Assembly: GCF_003473485.1 (NCBI RefSeq)
Contig: NC_053046.1
Span: forward strand, 40,881,832-40,945,831
DNA: 64,000 nt
Reading direction: 5' to 3'
From: Medicago truncatula
Lineage: Eukaryota; Streptophyta; Magnoliopsida; Fabales; Fabaceae
Part shown: in pieces, positions 1-13,911 of the stretch
Numbering within the stretch: position 1 is the stretch's first letter
Layout of the letters: each line of letters opens with the position of its first letter
Program-made: the position numbers and the translations under genes
Notes under the pieces: generated by a model
What the model was told of the DNA's origin: nothing
Databases searched by the model: none
Seen by the model: the letters and a program-made list of their open reading frames with translations, nothing else

Positions 1-300
1 TATAATGTTAAAATTTAGCAAGGACTGGAAATAGAAAGAGTTTGTAGAGGAACTGGAATTGTGTGGCAGATCAAATAATACTACAAAAGAAAAACATAAT
101 TTAGACAATTAAATAGTAATTCAATGTTAATTGATAGCTCAACAATTAAACACAGAAGACTAGACAAGAAATGTATTACTGATTTAATCTTCCTTATAGA
201 CCAGATCCAAGTACAACACCAAAAAAGACATGGTTTTCTCCTAACAATGATTCTATTCCTTCCACTAATATGACAAAATCGCTAAACAATAATCAGTATG

Positions 301-463
301 CTATGAAGCACGGATACGGACACTGACACGCTGACACAGCTAATAATTTGAAAAAATCACATAATTCAGTGTAATTACAAGTGTCAGTGTCGTGTCGGTG
401 TCGGACACGACATGTATCCGACACCGAGACACGCCTAATCCGAGGAGTGTCCGTGCTTCATAG
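301..463. mobile_element. hAT-like MITE with CTATGAAGCACGG ends
   Basis: The element starts CTATGAAGCACGG and ends CCGTGCTTCATAG, perfect inverted ends. It is flanked by the direct repeat TCAGTATG at 293-300 and 464-471. An 8-bp duplication is typical of hAT transposons. The interior is rich in GTGTCGGTGTC-like repeats. Further copies lie at 60031-60167 and, more decayed, at about 33959-34112. Confidence 0.8.
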
Positions 464-912
464 TCAGTATGACTTCTACACAACTTACACCATATATTAA
501 TACAAACAATAATAACTGGCACATGCAAGCATAACTGCCTCTTAAATAAATAAACAATAACTTCCTCTGTGGCATCATTAGATCAAACCATGAAGTTCTG
601 TGACAATTGCAATTAATAATAATTTTTAGCCATAACCATTTCCTTTAGCAACCCCTAATAATTCAGCTTATCGTTCATACAACTTTTGCAGGGAAAAAGA
701 AATCTTGACATTTATTTTCTGATAATGAATCTAAAATTGATAGTTTGATAAGCATTCAACGGACATTGTTAGTTGGCATTATTTTTTTTACTAGCCAATA
801 CATGAGTACATGCAATAAGCCATAAATTCCTAATGCATTCAATGATTAATCATCATCTTTTTCTATAACCTGTATGCAATAAAATACGTAGACAGAAAAT
901 ATTGGAAAGATA

Positions 913-1185
913 TACTCCCTCTGTCTCATTATTAGTGTTCTATATCAAATATTTTTGTCTCAAATTGTTTGTCACTTGAGAATGCCAATGCAGTATGTGT
1001 TTTATTAACTTTCCTATAATCCACTCAATTAATTAGTCCACCTAACTACTACTTTCAACCACTTCAATTAATGTGGTAGTTTAGTCTTAACATATTATTT
1101 TACTACACAAATTAGCATGACAAATCATTTTCTTAAGAAATATACATTACCTTAAAGGACACTCATAATGAGAAGAGAGAGAGTA
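913..1185. mobile_element. Stowaway-like MITE (TACTCCCTCTGTC ends)
   Basis: The left end reads TACTCCCTCTGTCTCATTAT and the right end is its imperfect inverse (CACTCATAATGAGAAGAG, then GAGTA). The TA at each border fits a Tc1/mariner-type target site. It lies inside the methyltransferase intron. Confidence 0.65.
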
Positions 1186-1272
1186 TTAATTAGAGTGTTT
1201 AATGCTTTCTCTAATGTGTAAATTCATAGCAAATCAGCAAATAGCAACTAGCAGTATGGGAATAGAACTTAC

Positions 1273-4200
1273 CCACCATTTTCCTCCAAAGTCTCAGTTT
1301 TAAAACTTTCGGTAACAAGAGGTGACATTCTTTCTACTTGCAAATTTGAAGACACTTGATTTTTCACATCATTTGTGGCATTATTGTGGCATGTATCAAT
1401 ATCATTTCTTTGAGAAACAGATTTAAGAGCATCTAACTTGAATGCTTTAATGCAACTCAAGCCCAATTCAGCTGCTAATTTCTCAATATCCAGCACCTAG
1501 ACACCGTCAAAAATTGGTATGTTAAGAAACCATAAATTTATCAGAAGTCTACAAGATTCAAATACAGTTTGGAATTTCCACCTTGTTATGAGATCTATCA
1601 GTTGCAATGACCTCTCCTTTATCCTTCATAAGTATTGCAATTGCAGTTGTTTTCCCTCCTGGTGCAGCACACATATCTAGTATCCGCTCACCCATTTGTG
1701 GATCTGAATAACAAAAAATTGATCTATATAAAGGAACTAAGACAAAAATTTATAAAGAGATGAGAGGATAACAAACACAACAGCAAAAACTAAAAATAAA
1801 TGCGGAAAGTATGACATTTATAGTAACATTTAGTTTTATTCATCACAGTATAAAATGTCCACAATACAAAAGTAGAAGTCCCTTTTCAAGATAATAGAAG
1901 AAGAAAGCAAAACAATCCAAAAAATCAATATAACTTTTTTATATTTGTCAAAATATAAATATTTAAATAAAGAAAATATTGAAAGAAATGAATAAGTAAA
2001 CAGAGCTATATATGTTTACCTTTTCAAACCTAAACATAATTTTTATAAACATTTAAAATTATTTGTCAACACATACTTTTCAATCTGAGTGCCTACTTGG
2101 CTTAATAGTAAATAAACTTTTGATTAAGAGTACAATTCATGCCATGTGTAAATGCAAAAGAATTTACACAATGAAATAAGAAAGGTGTATTGGCTCAAAG
2201 GATCATTTTAATCCCTTTGCTGATCTAGCATCCAACCTACACTACCCCACTACAAGGCCATGTTCTGAGGTTCCTATGAATGCCAGAAAACCGCTATCCA
2301 ATTTTGGTTCAAATTCAACTTCTCACAGTTGTGTTTGACACTCTTGTTAATCATGGATAGCGGTGCGGAGTACCAGACCCCAAAACAACTATAGAGGAAT
2401 AGCTGCTATTACAAAGACTAAAAAACATTATACAAACTAAACACTCGAAATAGAAAAATACACAAAATTAAAAGGACAGTCATATTTAATAATCTATGAA
2501 TCCCAGATACAAGGTACGTGTGCGGGTACACAGATACGCAAAATTTTTAAACTAAAACTTATATGCATGTAAAACACTTGAAAAAAATAAGCATTGATTG
2601 CTCTTCATTATTATATTATTATAAAATTCAAATTTATTAAAAATAATACATGTAATCAAACTAAAAAAATGTAAATTTTTCGTATAAATCATATTCTATT
2701 TTCATTCATATGTTAAGATATATCAAGAAAAGAACTCAACAAATTGTCTAATTATTGACCGAATCTCCTCTCTCTTGTTACCTTCATTCACAAAAAAAAA
2801 AAAAACATAATTGTAAGTGGTTAATTGAGAAACAATTCTACTGATTCATATCTCTAATACATTTGCAAATCTGACATAGAACCTTCTCTCCCTCCCCTAC
2901 AAAGGATGTGTGCTGAGACTCACATGAATGCCGGAAAAACACTATCTTATGTGGGTTCAAAATCAACTTCTCAAAGTTGTGTTTAATCAGGAGATTTTAC
3001 TAATAGGATGAAGTACAAAAGCATTTGCAACCAAGGAAAACAAATAGACAATCATTGTAAATCACACCAAAGGAGGGAAATAAGAAATGAGACTGTAACT
3101 TACGTACCTAATGCATGAGCAGCAATAATGCTTGGCAGGTTTTGAAGAAATATTTCGCCCTCAAGCACATCTGGAAAACCAAAGGAAATAATATTAGCGT
3201 AGGCATACGCATGGACTCGAATACAGAAGGCAAAGATGTTGCTACGAAGGAAATGAACCAAAGTATGCTAAAATAAACAGAATGAAGTCTTCTAAATGCA
3301 GAGTAAACATATTGAGTTTAGGAAACAAGATGTTGCTTCACTCGCACAAACTTATTAGGAAACAAAATAAAAAAGAATGTGATAGGAACTGATATCAAAA
3401 TATAAACTAATAGTAAGATTACAATATAATCCCAAGAAATTCGAGAGTCTTGGTTCTCTCCCCTCCAAGTATTCGAGAGCTTGGTCTCTCCCTACCAATC
3501 CTTTATCCCAATCCCTGAATGCCTTTCTTTTCCTCTGCATCTTATTTATAATACTAACTCTCTCCTATAGCAGTTACATAGAAGTTTAGTAGACAGCAAT
3601 TACTGCACATAAGTAACAGTTACTAATTTTAAATAAACAATCTACTAATATTCTGTAACTTCTGCCCTTAGGAGTCCTATTGCTAACAGAATGTTATGCT
3701 AAATGCATGGCTTGGCTCATCATATCATACAAGGTTCACCTTGTCCTCAAGGTGAAGGATAATATAAGTGTCCACCAGGGTCCCAAAACTTGAAGTACAA
3801 TGACAGAGCAAGGCGTGAAACCTGATAACTAATGCATGGATCAAACACTCTATTTTGGGGTGGTATTTTTGATCCAAAAGAAAGTGGCAGCAATAAGAAT
3901 AGTGCCAGTTCAATCAAACCAGAGGACAATCCACCCTTCACCGCAAACGCGTTTGGATCTGGTGACGGCGGTGCTGGAAGGCCGTCCAACTCAAGTGAAA
4001 CCCATCCCTCTCCGGTAGTTGTTCTAGGCAATCCCACCCTCAATTCGAACACAATACTCACGCCATGTTCATCAAATAGTTTGTTGATACCAAGAAATTT
4101 GCACAAATCTACTTTGGTCTCTTGTTGCTTTTCCACATTGATGACATTCACAGAGGAACTTTCTTCTAAGTTCTCTACCTTTTCCTCGATTTCCTCTTCT

Positions 4201-7200
4201 GTTGTCTGAATGAGAGCAGAATTTCCTTGGTCAGATTCTTCTGGATGAAGGCTGAACGTGTGAGACGTCAATGACTCCCATACCAATGCAGATTCCTCAT
4301 CTTCATCAGATATAGGTAGAATGTCTCTATACTCTGGCTTAAAATGCCAAAGTAGTGCAACATGAAACGTTCGCCAACTCGCATGTAGATGGCATCGACT
4401 CCACCACTTCCACCATATGAGAGCACGGTTTCACAATACTTTCACCGCCTCCAGCAATTTCTCACCCTCCGGTGTTCCCACAACATCAAAATGTTTCTCA
4501 ATACAAATCAACCACCAATAGGCATCACTGCTGCCGTCAAATGTTGGCATGTCCATTATCCCTCTATTGAGAATTTCTTGCTCCGGATCAGAATTGCTCT
4601 GATACCAGTTGATAGGAACTGATATCAAAATATAAACTAATAGTAAGATTACAATATAATCCCAAGAAATTCGAGAGTCTTGGTTCTCTCCCCTCCAAGT
4701 ATTCGAGAGCTTGGTCTCTCCCTACCGATCCTTTATCCCAATCCCTGAATGCCTTTCTTTTCCTTTGCAACTTATTTATAATACAAACTCTCTCCTATAG
4801 CAGTTACATAGAAGTTTAGTAGACAGCAAATACTGCACATAAGTAACAGTTACTAATTTTAAATAAACAATCTACTAATATTCTGTAACTTCTGCCCTTA
4901 GGAGTCCTATTGCTAACAGAATGTTATGCTAAATGCATGGCTTGGCTCATCATATCATACAAGTGAAACTTCATAAGAATCAAGCAAATTCATCTGAAGC
5001 CAAAGAAACATAAAATATAACTAAACCAGACTTTACTCTCTTACCAGTTTAGAGCAACCACAAGACTGAAACAATAAAAAAAAACATATATTGAAATAAA
5101 CAATGGTATATATACTAAAAAGAAAGAAATAAAAAAGAATACAATTTTTTTGTCAAAAAAAAAAAAAAAATACAATTTTAAGAGGATTAGTAATCTGTAA
5201 AATTGCAGAAGTACTCAAAATTGGTTTAACACAAAATCATAATTGCAAAATGTGAAGGGATGATGGAAAAACTACAATAATCAGTTTGGGCGAAACCAGC
5301 AACAGAATATCCCATGTAAATAAGATATTAAACTTACTGTGAAAAGAATGAAGTTCGTATACTCTATCCTTCATATCCACACCAAGTCCTTCAGTAACCC
5401 GAAACATTCCAGCCCTTGACAACATCGCAGTTCCTTGGCCAATATATAGCCCATTTCGTTCAAGATAGTATGGATCTGTGAAACAAAAGAAGCTAAGAAA
5501 ACATATCGACCATGTTCCAAAAAGTTTACTCGATGGCTGAAACAGAAGAAATTATCGTCCAAAGCAAGCCATTGTAATTATAAGCATAACATATATACAG
5601 ACCTTGTAAAAAACAAATATCTGCTTATGTTTACTATTTAAAGCTTTACCTTTTTTAATAAAAAAAGTAGAGGAAAAAAGTTACAATGCCAATGTCTATT
5701 TGAAAATACAAGTCCATCGTCGACCCAATGACCTTATCCGCCAACATATAAATCCAATTATTATGGTATATAACTTTTCACCAAGCAAGACTTCAAAGAA
5801 ATAATACAACGATTACAAGTCTTTTAACTAATAGTTTCTTATATTAGTTGCAATGAGCTCCTACATCAGAATTTTTTCAAAAGCTCTCTTGTGTAACTTC
5901 TCCATACCCCCCTACAAATTTATAGGGGCTTATCTTTTAGTTAAATACTTCTCTGTTAAGAAACTCCTATAAGCCAGAAACTAATCCAAGCTCAGCAGTA
6001 AACAACTATGCTTTTGCAGGTTCTAAAACTTCATGTTAGAATGCTAAGTACACAACAAAAGTATACCGAATCATCCCCAGAATGCAGGCATAAATACACT
6101 TGCTAGTACCTGTCTCGGATCCTTGAAGAACAATACCGCGCGTCATACCAGAACTCCAGCCCCCGTCTGAACCCTGCTGCTCTATCGCAACCGAGACAGC
6201 GACTGTATCTCCTTTCTCAACATGAGCACTACAAGCCATTATACCAGGAACATACACCTAAACAAAACAAAAAACACATAATCAGAAAAGAGCCAATCAC
6301 AATTCACAAACTAAAATCCCTATATTATAAATGAGAAAATAGGATACACACTGAAAGTGTAGGTTAATTTTACACACATCCAATAGTAACCGTGTGTTCC
6401 GCCAAATCACCCCACTTTAATGGTATGAGTTGTAGAAACAACTGATTCCTATCGGATGTGAGTGTGAAATTAACTTACACGGACAAAGCATATCCATTAA
6501 ACTCGTTATAAATTACAAAAAAAAAAAAAAAAACTAATCATATCCAACCTGAGCTCCCCTCAGAACAGCTTCAGCGCATTTCCTGCTAACAATAACCTCT
6601 TTAGGAGCTACATTACCATAATCAACATGATGCGGTCCCGAACCCCAAACAAAAACAACATAATCCAATCCAGGAATCTTGCACTTAAATAATAAACTTG
6701 AATCTGAATCCAAATCCTCCTTCAAAGGATTGACCGCATCATCAACATCTTCACAATCACTTCCATTCAATTTTTCCTTCACAGTCGATCTTAGCTTCTC
6801 AATAACAGCATCACTCGTTGAACAAAGCGTGTTTACTCGAATACACGAATATCGCGAAGGTCTCCTGCAAAATAAAAAATCGAGTTACATAAGATAAACT
6901 TCAATTATCGAATTACATAAGCTAAAATTCAATTAAGCATGGAAGATTTAGGGTTTAGTGTGATGTACGTTAAAGCGGAGGAGATGCGAGAGAAGTGATC
7001 GGAGCCATAAGCATTGATGAAGTAGTTGTGAAGTTGAGGGTTCCAGTTAAGGGTAGGATTGAAGGAGTAGCGTTGTGAATGAGAAGAATTGTGATCGGAA
7101 GATTGCATTGTTTCGTGAAATGCGGTGGCGGTGATGGAGTTGGATGAGTTTGGGGTTTTGTGAAGGGTTCTGCAAGTGGTGAAGAAGAACAAGTCCCTCC

Positions 7201-7210
7201 CTTTCTTCAT
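1273..7210 (-). CDS. NSUN6-like tRNA/RNA cytosine-5 methyltransferase with PUA domain (partial, 3' end outside window)
   Basis: Seven exons read on the minus strand: 7210-6969, 6864-6549, 6257-6110, 5475-5338, 3170-3108, 1703-1582 and 1496-1273, all with GT-AG borders and matching phases. The N-terminal part resembles the NSUN6 leader; exons 2-3 carry a PUA-type RNA-binding domain (VVFVWGSGPHHVDYGN, then the run around CSAHVEKGDTVAVSVA). Exon 6 holds the SAM-binding motif I, DMCAAPGGKTT, and exon 7 starts after ATDRSHNKVLDI. The family transfers methyl from SAM to C5 of cytosine; animal NSUN6 acts on C72 of tRNAs, and that specificity is inferred here. The catalytic cysteine exons (motifs IV and VI) were not found in 1-1272 and must lie beyond the left edge. 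The first Met (7210) gives a Ser/Thr-rich leader; a second in-frame Met (MQSSDHN) is an alternative start that would drop about 34 residues. Intron 4 contains an LTR element. Confidence 0.88.
2250..2985. repeat. Pair of about 95-bp diverged direct repeats in an intron
   Basis: About 95 bp at 2250-2340 recurs, diverged, at 2895-2985. Both contain GAATGCC, CTATC and TTCAACTTCTC-type blocks and end near AGTTGTGTTT. They sit in intron 5 of the methyltransferase gene and have no coding content. Their origin is unknown. Confidence 0.5.
3380..4961 (-). mobile_element. Short LTR retrotransposon (Ty3-type, non-autonomous) in intron 4 of the NSUN6-like gene
   Basis: Two direct long terminal repeats of 352 bp lie at 3380-3731 and 4610-4961, with TG...CA ends on the minus strand. 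Just inside the upstream LTR (minus sense) is TGGTATCAGAGC, the classical primer-binding site for initiator tRNA-Met. The roughly 880-bp interior carries a gag-like N-terminal stretch (MPTFDGSSDAYWW) and a second open stretch of unknown function (3747-4286), but no protease, reverse transcriptase or integrase. It is a deletion derivative that would depend on other copies. The LTRs look about 98% alike, so insertion was recent, probably within about a million years. It lies in the same orientation as the host gene. No clear target duplication was found. Confidence 0.85.
6346..6490. mobile_element. Small MITE in intron 2 of the NSUN6-like gene
   Basis: The inverted ends are GTGTAGGTTAATTTTACAC near 6357 and GTGTGAAATTAACTTACAC near 6462-6480. 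The unit is about 145 bp and AT-rich, with no coding content. Confidence 0.6.
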
Positions 7211-7845
7211 TCAAAAGAATATGTAGACTTCGAATAAGTTAGGGAGTGGAAGTTGAGTTTGATTAGTTCATTTGACAATGTCGATACAGTTAAATTCGAA
7301 TGTTTTTTATTTTTTTTGTCACGATTAAGTTCTAATGTTTATGTTAATTCATTTGACAATATCAATATAATTAAGTTATAATGTTTACGTCGGTCTAAAG
7401 TTGGAATCTCGCGTTTGTGTTTTTATGTTGTATGTGATTGGCATCAAATTCAAACCAAGAATCTCGAAGTTGAAACATCAACTTTCTACTAAGAAAGCTC
7501 GTGGAAAGCAAGTCACATTTGTATTTGACTTTCGTGTATAATGGTCGGGAAAAGATGACAAGATATAATAAATTTATCATATCATAAAGTTAAGTATTTC
7601 CTAATCCTATGTTAATTTGACTTTGTAATTTTTACCCTAAGTATGATCTATGTAAGAAACTATATGATTAAAAATCTAATCCTTTTTTATTATCATGATA
7701 TCATTATGTTTTAAAAATATTTAATTAATTATGAGAGTAATTTTGTCTTTTAATTATGATAAAATAATGATATCTTGTTTGTTATCATATGCACATTAAA
7801 CATATGATAGAACTAGTGATTGTCATGTTTATATCATATATTGTA

Positions 7846-8228
7846 GGCTAAATTGCATTTTTGGTCTCTTAACTATTTATGTACGCTTTGGTCCTTTAAT
7901 TAAAATTCGATTTATTTTGGTCCCTTAACTTCTCTCAGTTAGATATTTTGGTCTTTTCCGTTAGTTTTAATTCAAAAACGTTAGGTTTTCTTTATTTTCT
8001 TCTGATTTTTTTTTGGGATTCTTGTTGTTGAAGGTTGATAGAGATGATATGAAGATGAAAAAGAGGAGAAGAAGATGAAGAAAATCCAACGTTTTTGAAT
8101 TGAAACTAACAAAAATGACCAAAATGTGTAACGGAGAGAAGTTAAGGGACCAAAATAAATCGAATTTTAATTAAGGGACCAAAAGAATACTACCTAAATA
8201 GTTAAGGGACCAAAAATGCAATTTGGCA
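7846..8228. mobile_element. Foldback MITE, MULE-like, 'GGTCCCTTAACT' family
   Basis: Long inverted arms begin GGCTAAATTGCATTTTTGGT and end with the inverse ACCAAAAATGCAATTTGGC. Each arm contains several TTGGTCCCTTAA-like repeats, and the arms continue inward to AAACGTTGG. The flanks TATATTGTA and TGTATTGTA (8 of 9 bases) fit a 9-bp Mutator-type target duplication. It lies between the methyltransferase and the first eL20 gene. Confidence 0.7.
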
Positions 8229-9265
8229 TGTATTGTATTTATCCAACTTCATATCATATCATGTCTCTAGAGTATCTTAACCATCAAACGGTAGTGTTTG
8301 TAGTTTCCTCCACATGTAAAAAAAATCATAATAAAATTTGTGAAACATAAAAAACAAAAACATGATTTTATCAAACATCTATCAAATATCCTTCCATCGA
8401 TTTTCTACGTGGCACTGTCGCGTGTGCAAAAAGGACATGACATGTCATAAATGACGATTTGCTTCTTCATGAGATCACATGTTAAATATCCTTCCATCGA
8501 TTTTCTACGTTTTTTTTAATATGCAAAAATTTATTAAAAACCCGATCCCTGCATACAAACAAAAGGTGTCGTATATCGATGGAATACATGAAAATAAAAC
8601 ACCAACAAAGACACCCTACAATCAAAACCTAAAGATCAACACCCAAAATGACATCACCCACTAAAAATAAACATCCCCGCCTAAAATACATCATTTACTT
8701 ACTTGAAAATTATAGTTGCAAAAAACTACTCCGTGCAACCCAAATGATAAGTCGTTTTGAAAAATAATTGTCTTAAATTATAAGCCGTTTTGGAAAAAAT
8801 TGTCTCAAGTTACATGTCGTTTGACAATAACTTTGTAACATTAACGTTACTTTTTCTATCATGCATTTATATATTGTTTGCTCTCTTTTATTTCAGTTTA
8901 TTCATTTATCTTTCTCATACAATTAACAAGGATAATTGTGTAAAGCAATTGATAATTTCTCTTTATCTTATGATTAATTACATTTTTTAATTTGTCGCTA
9001 TCAAAGAAAAATCTTACTATCAAACATCATTTTTCTTACTATCAAACATCATTTTCATCTCCAAAACATAAAACTCATTCATCTGATTATTTAACATGTG
9101 ATTTTTATCTTCGATGTTCTATAATCAGATCCTACTTATCATTAAAGGTAAATTACCCCTAATTCATCAAAAAAGTAATGTAGGTATCACAATTTTGATT
9201 CATTTTTATTACTACACTTTTTACTTATGTGTCTCTCCCTCCTTTAAAAACAACGGTCTTCAAAA

Positions 9266-9325
9266 TGGGCTTATTTTTACAGAAAAACTGTGACCCGCTT
9301 CGAAAGCCCATATTGATTAGGGTTT
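9266..9325 (+). promoter_or_regulatory. Site II and telo-box elements of eL20 copy 1
   Basis: TGGGCT (9266-9271) and its inverse AGCCCA (9305-9310) are site II motifs. TAGGGTTT (9318-9325) is a telo-box. This pairing is the known promoter signature of plant ribosomal protein genes bound by TCP and telo-box proteins. The ATG is about 90 bp downstream. Confidence 0.75.
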
Positions 9326-9412
9326 TAGACACTCCATATAAATGCTGCATCCTTCATTTTCATTCACCCTTTGCACAAAACTACAATCAGCGGCAATCGG
9401 TGTTTGTAAAAA

Positions 9413-11512
<2,100 letters not shown>

Positions 11513-13911
11513 TTCAGTGAATCACATTTCGCTTCTCATATTGGGAGTTGCTTGATTGATCAGTTAGCACATTAAGAGCTTTCTGAAGATAATCTTGTTT
11601 TAAGAAACTTCATTATCAGCAAGACAATTGTGTTTTTCCTAGTTTGTTACTTACCGAGAATTTTGTTTTATCTTTTTGTTATGCAGTTATTTATTTTTCT
11701 CTTTATGATGTACTGGTACAAGCTTGATTTTGAATCTAGCGATCACTTTATTTCGAAGGAGGGTTTATAATTTTCTATTGTTTGTGCACTCTAATTGCTG
11801 GAAAAAAGGAAGGTAATTCCAGATGCTCATAGCTAATGAGCTAGGTTTTGTGAAAGGGGATGAACAAAGCTGTGTTGGTAATTGTGTCCAGCCTTCTAGG
11901 TTTTTATTGCTCATTCATTATTGTTCTGAGTTCGGACTGTTGTTTTTCTTGAACTTATTTTAAAATTCAGTTCGTTTTCAAAACTGAATACAAGCAATGC
12001 ATACTGAGTTAAAACAGTTTTCAAGAGTACAAATGCACATTAAACAGTATCAGTTAAAATAGTGTCTAAAACATTTTATTTAGCTTGATTTGAATATACG
12101 ATTTGCAGAACGACCTAGTTTTGATTTTTTTTTTTTTATAAATGTTTGTAGTTACTTTCATCGGCTCAGCATTAATAGTGATGAAACACCCGATATCTTA
12201 AACTCAGCATTAAATTGTACACCTTATGGTGACTATTTTAAGCAAAATTTTGCATTTTAGATTCATAATGATATATGTTGTCTATAATAGTGATTGGAGG
12301 GTGTAAATTTCAATCTTTTATGTATTAGATTTGCACAATTTTTAAGATATAATTTCCATCTTTGATATCTTAACATATACCCTTAGCATTTTCCAAATAT
12401 CAAATGGGTCTCAATAATAACTTTGTATCATTAATTTCAAATTTTCAACAAATAATTTATTTATTAAATCATAATCATTTAGTTTTTGAATTGTAAAATT
12501 GGTCAAATTCCTTTTGTTTATCTTTGCTTGCCTATTAGAGGGGAACCCCATTGTTTATCCTTGTGGAGTTTGTTCATTGAAAAGATTTGTAAAAAATTAT
12601 CTGGTTGAAAAAGTAAAAAGCAATCTATGGATGATCGGTTTGCGCTCTTAAAACTTGTCTTGTCATCCTTCCAATTTATTTTCTTTCATTCTTCTAGACT
12701 CCCACAAATATTATTATTTTTATACAGAATCTCTGTCTTGATTTTTTTTTGGGTGTATTAGAAGAGGTGGTAGAAATGTTTCCGTGTGGTGGAAGGATTT
12801 ATGTGCTATCAGGCATGCTGGTGTGATCCTAGGTTGGTTGGAGGGTGTTTACGGACTCGATTGAAGTACTTGTTTGATCTCTATGTTGATAAAAATGTAA
12901 TTGTAGACAATATGATGAGGTATGAGTGGGGGTAGATGGGCAAGAGTGATGTTAGAGAAAACGCCTTTTTGTATAGAGAAATGTTCAATTAGAACAATAT
13001 ATTACAGTACCTTATTATATAATATTTTTAGAATAATGATATATGAATATCTTACTTGTACAAACAACAATCTATTTATTATTTTTTGACTGATTTCGAT
13101 TTATGTGCTTTACACAATGTTGTATGATATTACATTAATTGTCCTATTTTGATGGTACAAATAGCCTAACTCATATTTTTATGTATGTCAAAGTTGCTGA
13201 TGAATGGGTCTAATAAATAACTTATAGAGGACTCACATGACAGGTGGATTTACCTCCTTGTATTATTTATTTAAGTGACAGGTGGATTTGTCTTTGGTAT
13301 ATCTTCCACTATGTAGTAGGAAGCCAAAGACAATGACTAGTTTTGGCTCAAAAACTCTGACCAGCGACTAGAGTTTTGTTTTACTACACCAAATTTGGTG
13401 ACAAAACGAGTTTGTACTTTTGCTCTTACTTTGACTTTTCAAGTTGCATTCTAGCCAGGTAACATTAAAAACCGTGACACACTACACATTCATGGTATTC
13501 ACAAAACACAAATGGTTCAGGAAACTGACAGGAAATCCCTTCTTAAAACAAGACCATGTAGTTGTACTATAGTTATAATTTTAATTTTTAATCATCTTAT
13601 GACATTTTGCTACATTAAATAATATAAAGATAAAAACCTTTGTTATTAGTAATATTAATCAAAACCGCGTTTTTGTACTATACTTTGACATTTGGTTACA
13701 AATTTCTCATTCATTTCTACCAATAAAATCATCATCACACAACTCAAATTTCATTTTCATTATTCTTTCTTCCCTCTCTCATCCTCTTAATTAAGCTCAA
13801 ATTTAGATAAATTTTTATTCTTTTCTTATTTGGTTCACAAATTTTTTCCATTAAGTTTCCTAAGGTGCTTGATTTTAGGATTTTCATTGGATCAAACAAA
13901 GTCATTAATCA
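11513..13911. other. 3' flank of eL20 copy 1 and spacer before the aspartic protease
   Basis: The first 300 bases resemble the flank of the second eL20 copy (3' UTR). The rest is AT-rich spacer with a LINE fragment near 12740-12965. Two GACAGGTGGATTT direct repeats lie near 13240 and 13277. No gene is visible. Confidence 0.5.
12740..12965 (+). mobile_element. LINE fragment (C-terminal reverse-transcriptase flank)
   Basis: Forward translation gives a stretch like SVWWKDLCAIRHAG followed by GWLEGVYGLD. This resembles the segment after the reverse transcriptase of plant L1-type LINEs, with a typical WW(R/K)D motif. The piece is short, has stop codons and no ends, so it is a dead remnant. Confidence 0.5.

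Larger units (their letters stand above)
1..1272 (-). other. Intron 7 of the NSUN6-like gene, with two MITEs
   Basis: No coding exon of the methyltransferase could be found here on the minus strand. The stretch is AT-rich intron and holds two inverted-repeat elements listed separately. Confidence 0.55.

Noticed and set aside
3832-4209. Plus-strand open frame in the LTR element
   Set aside because: It is antisense to the element's own reading direction set by the primer site and gag-like stretch.
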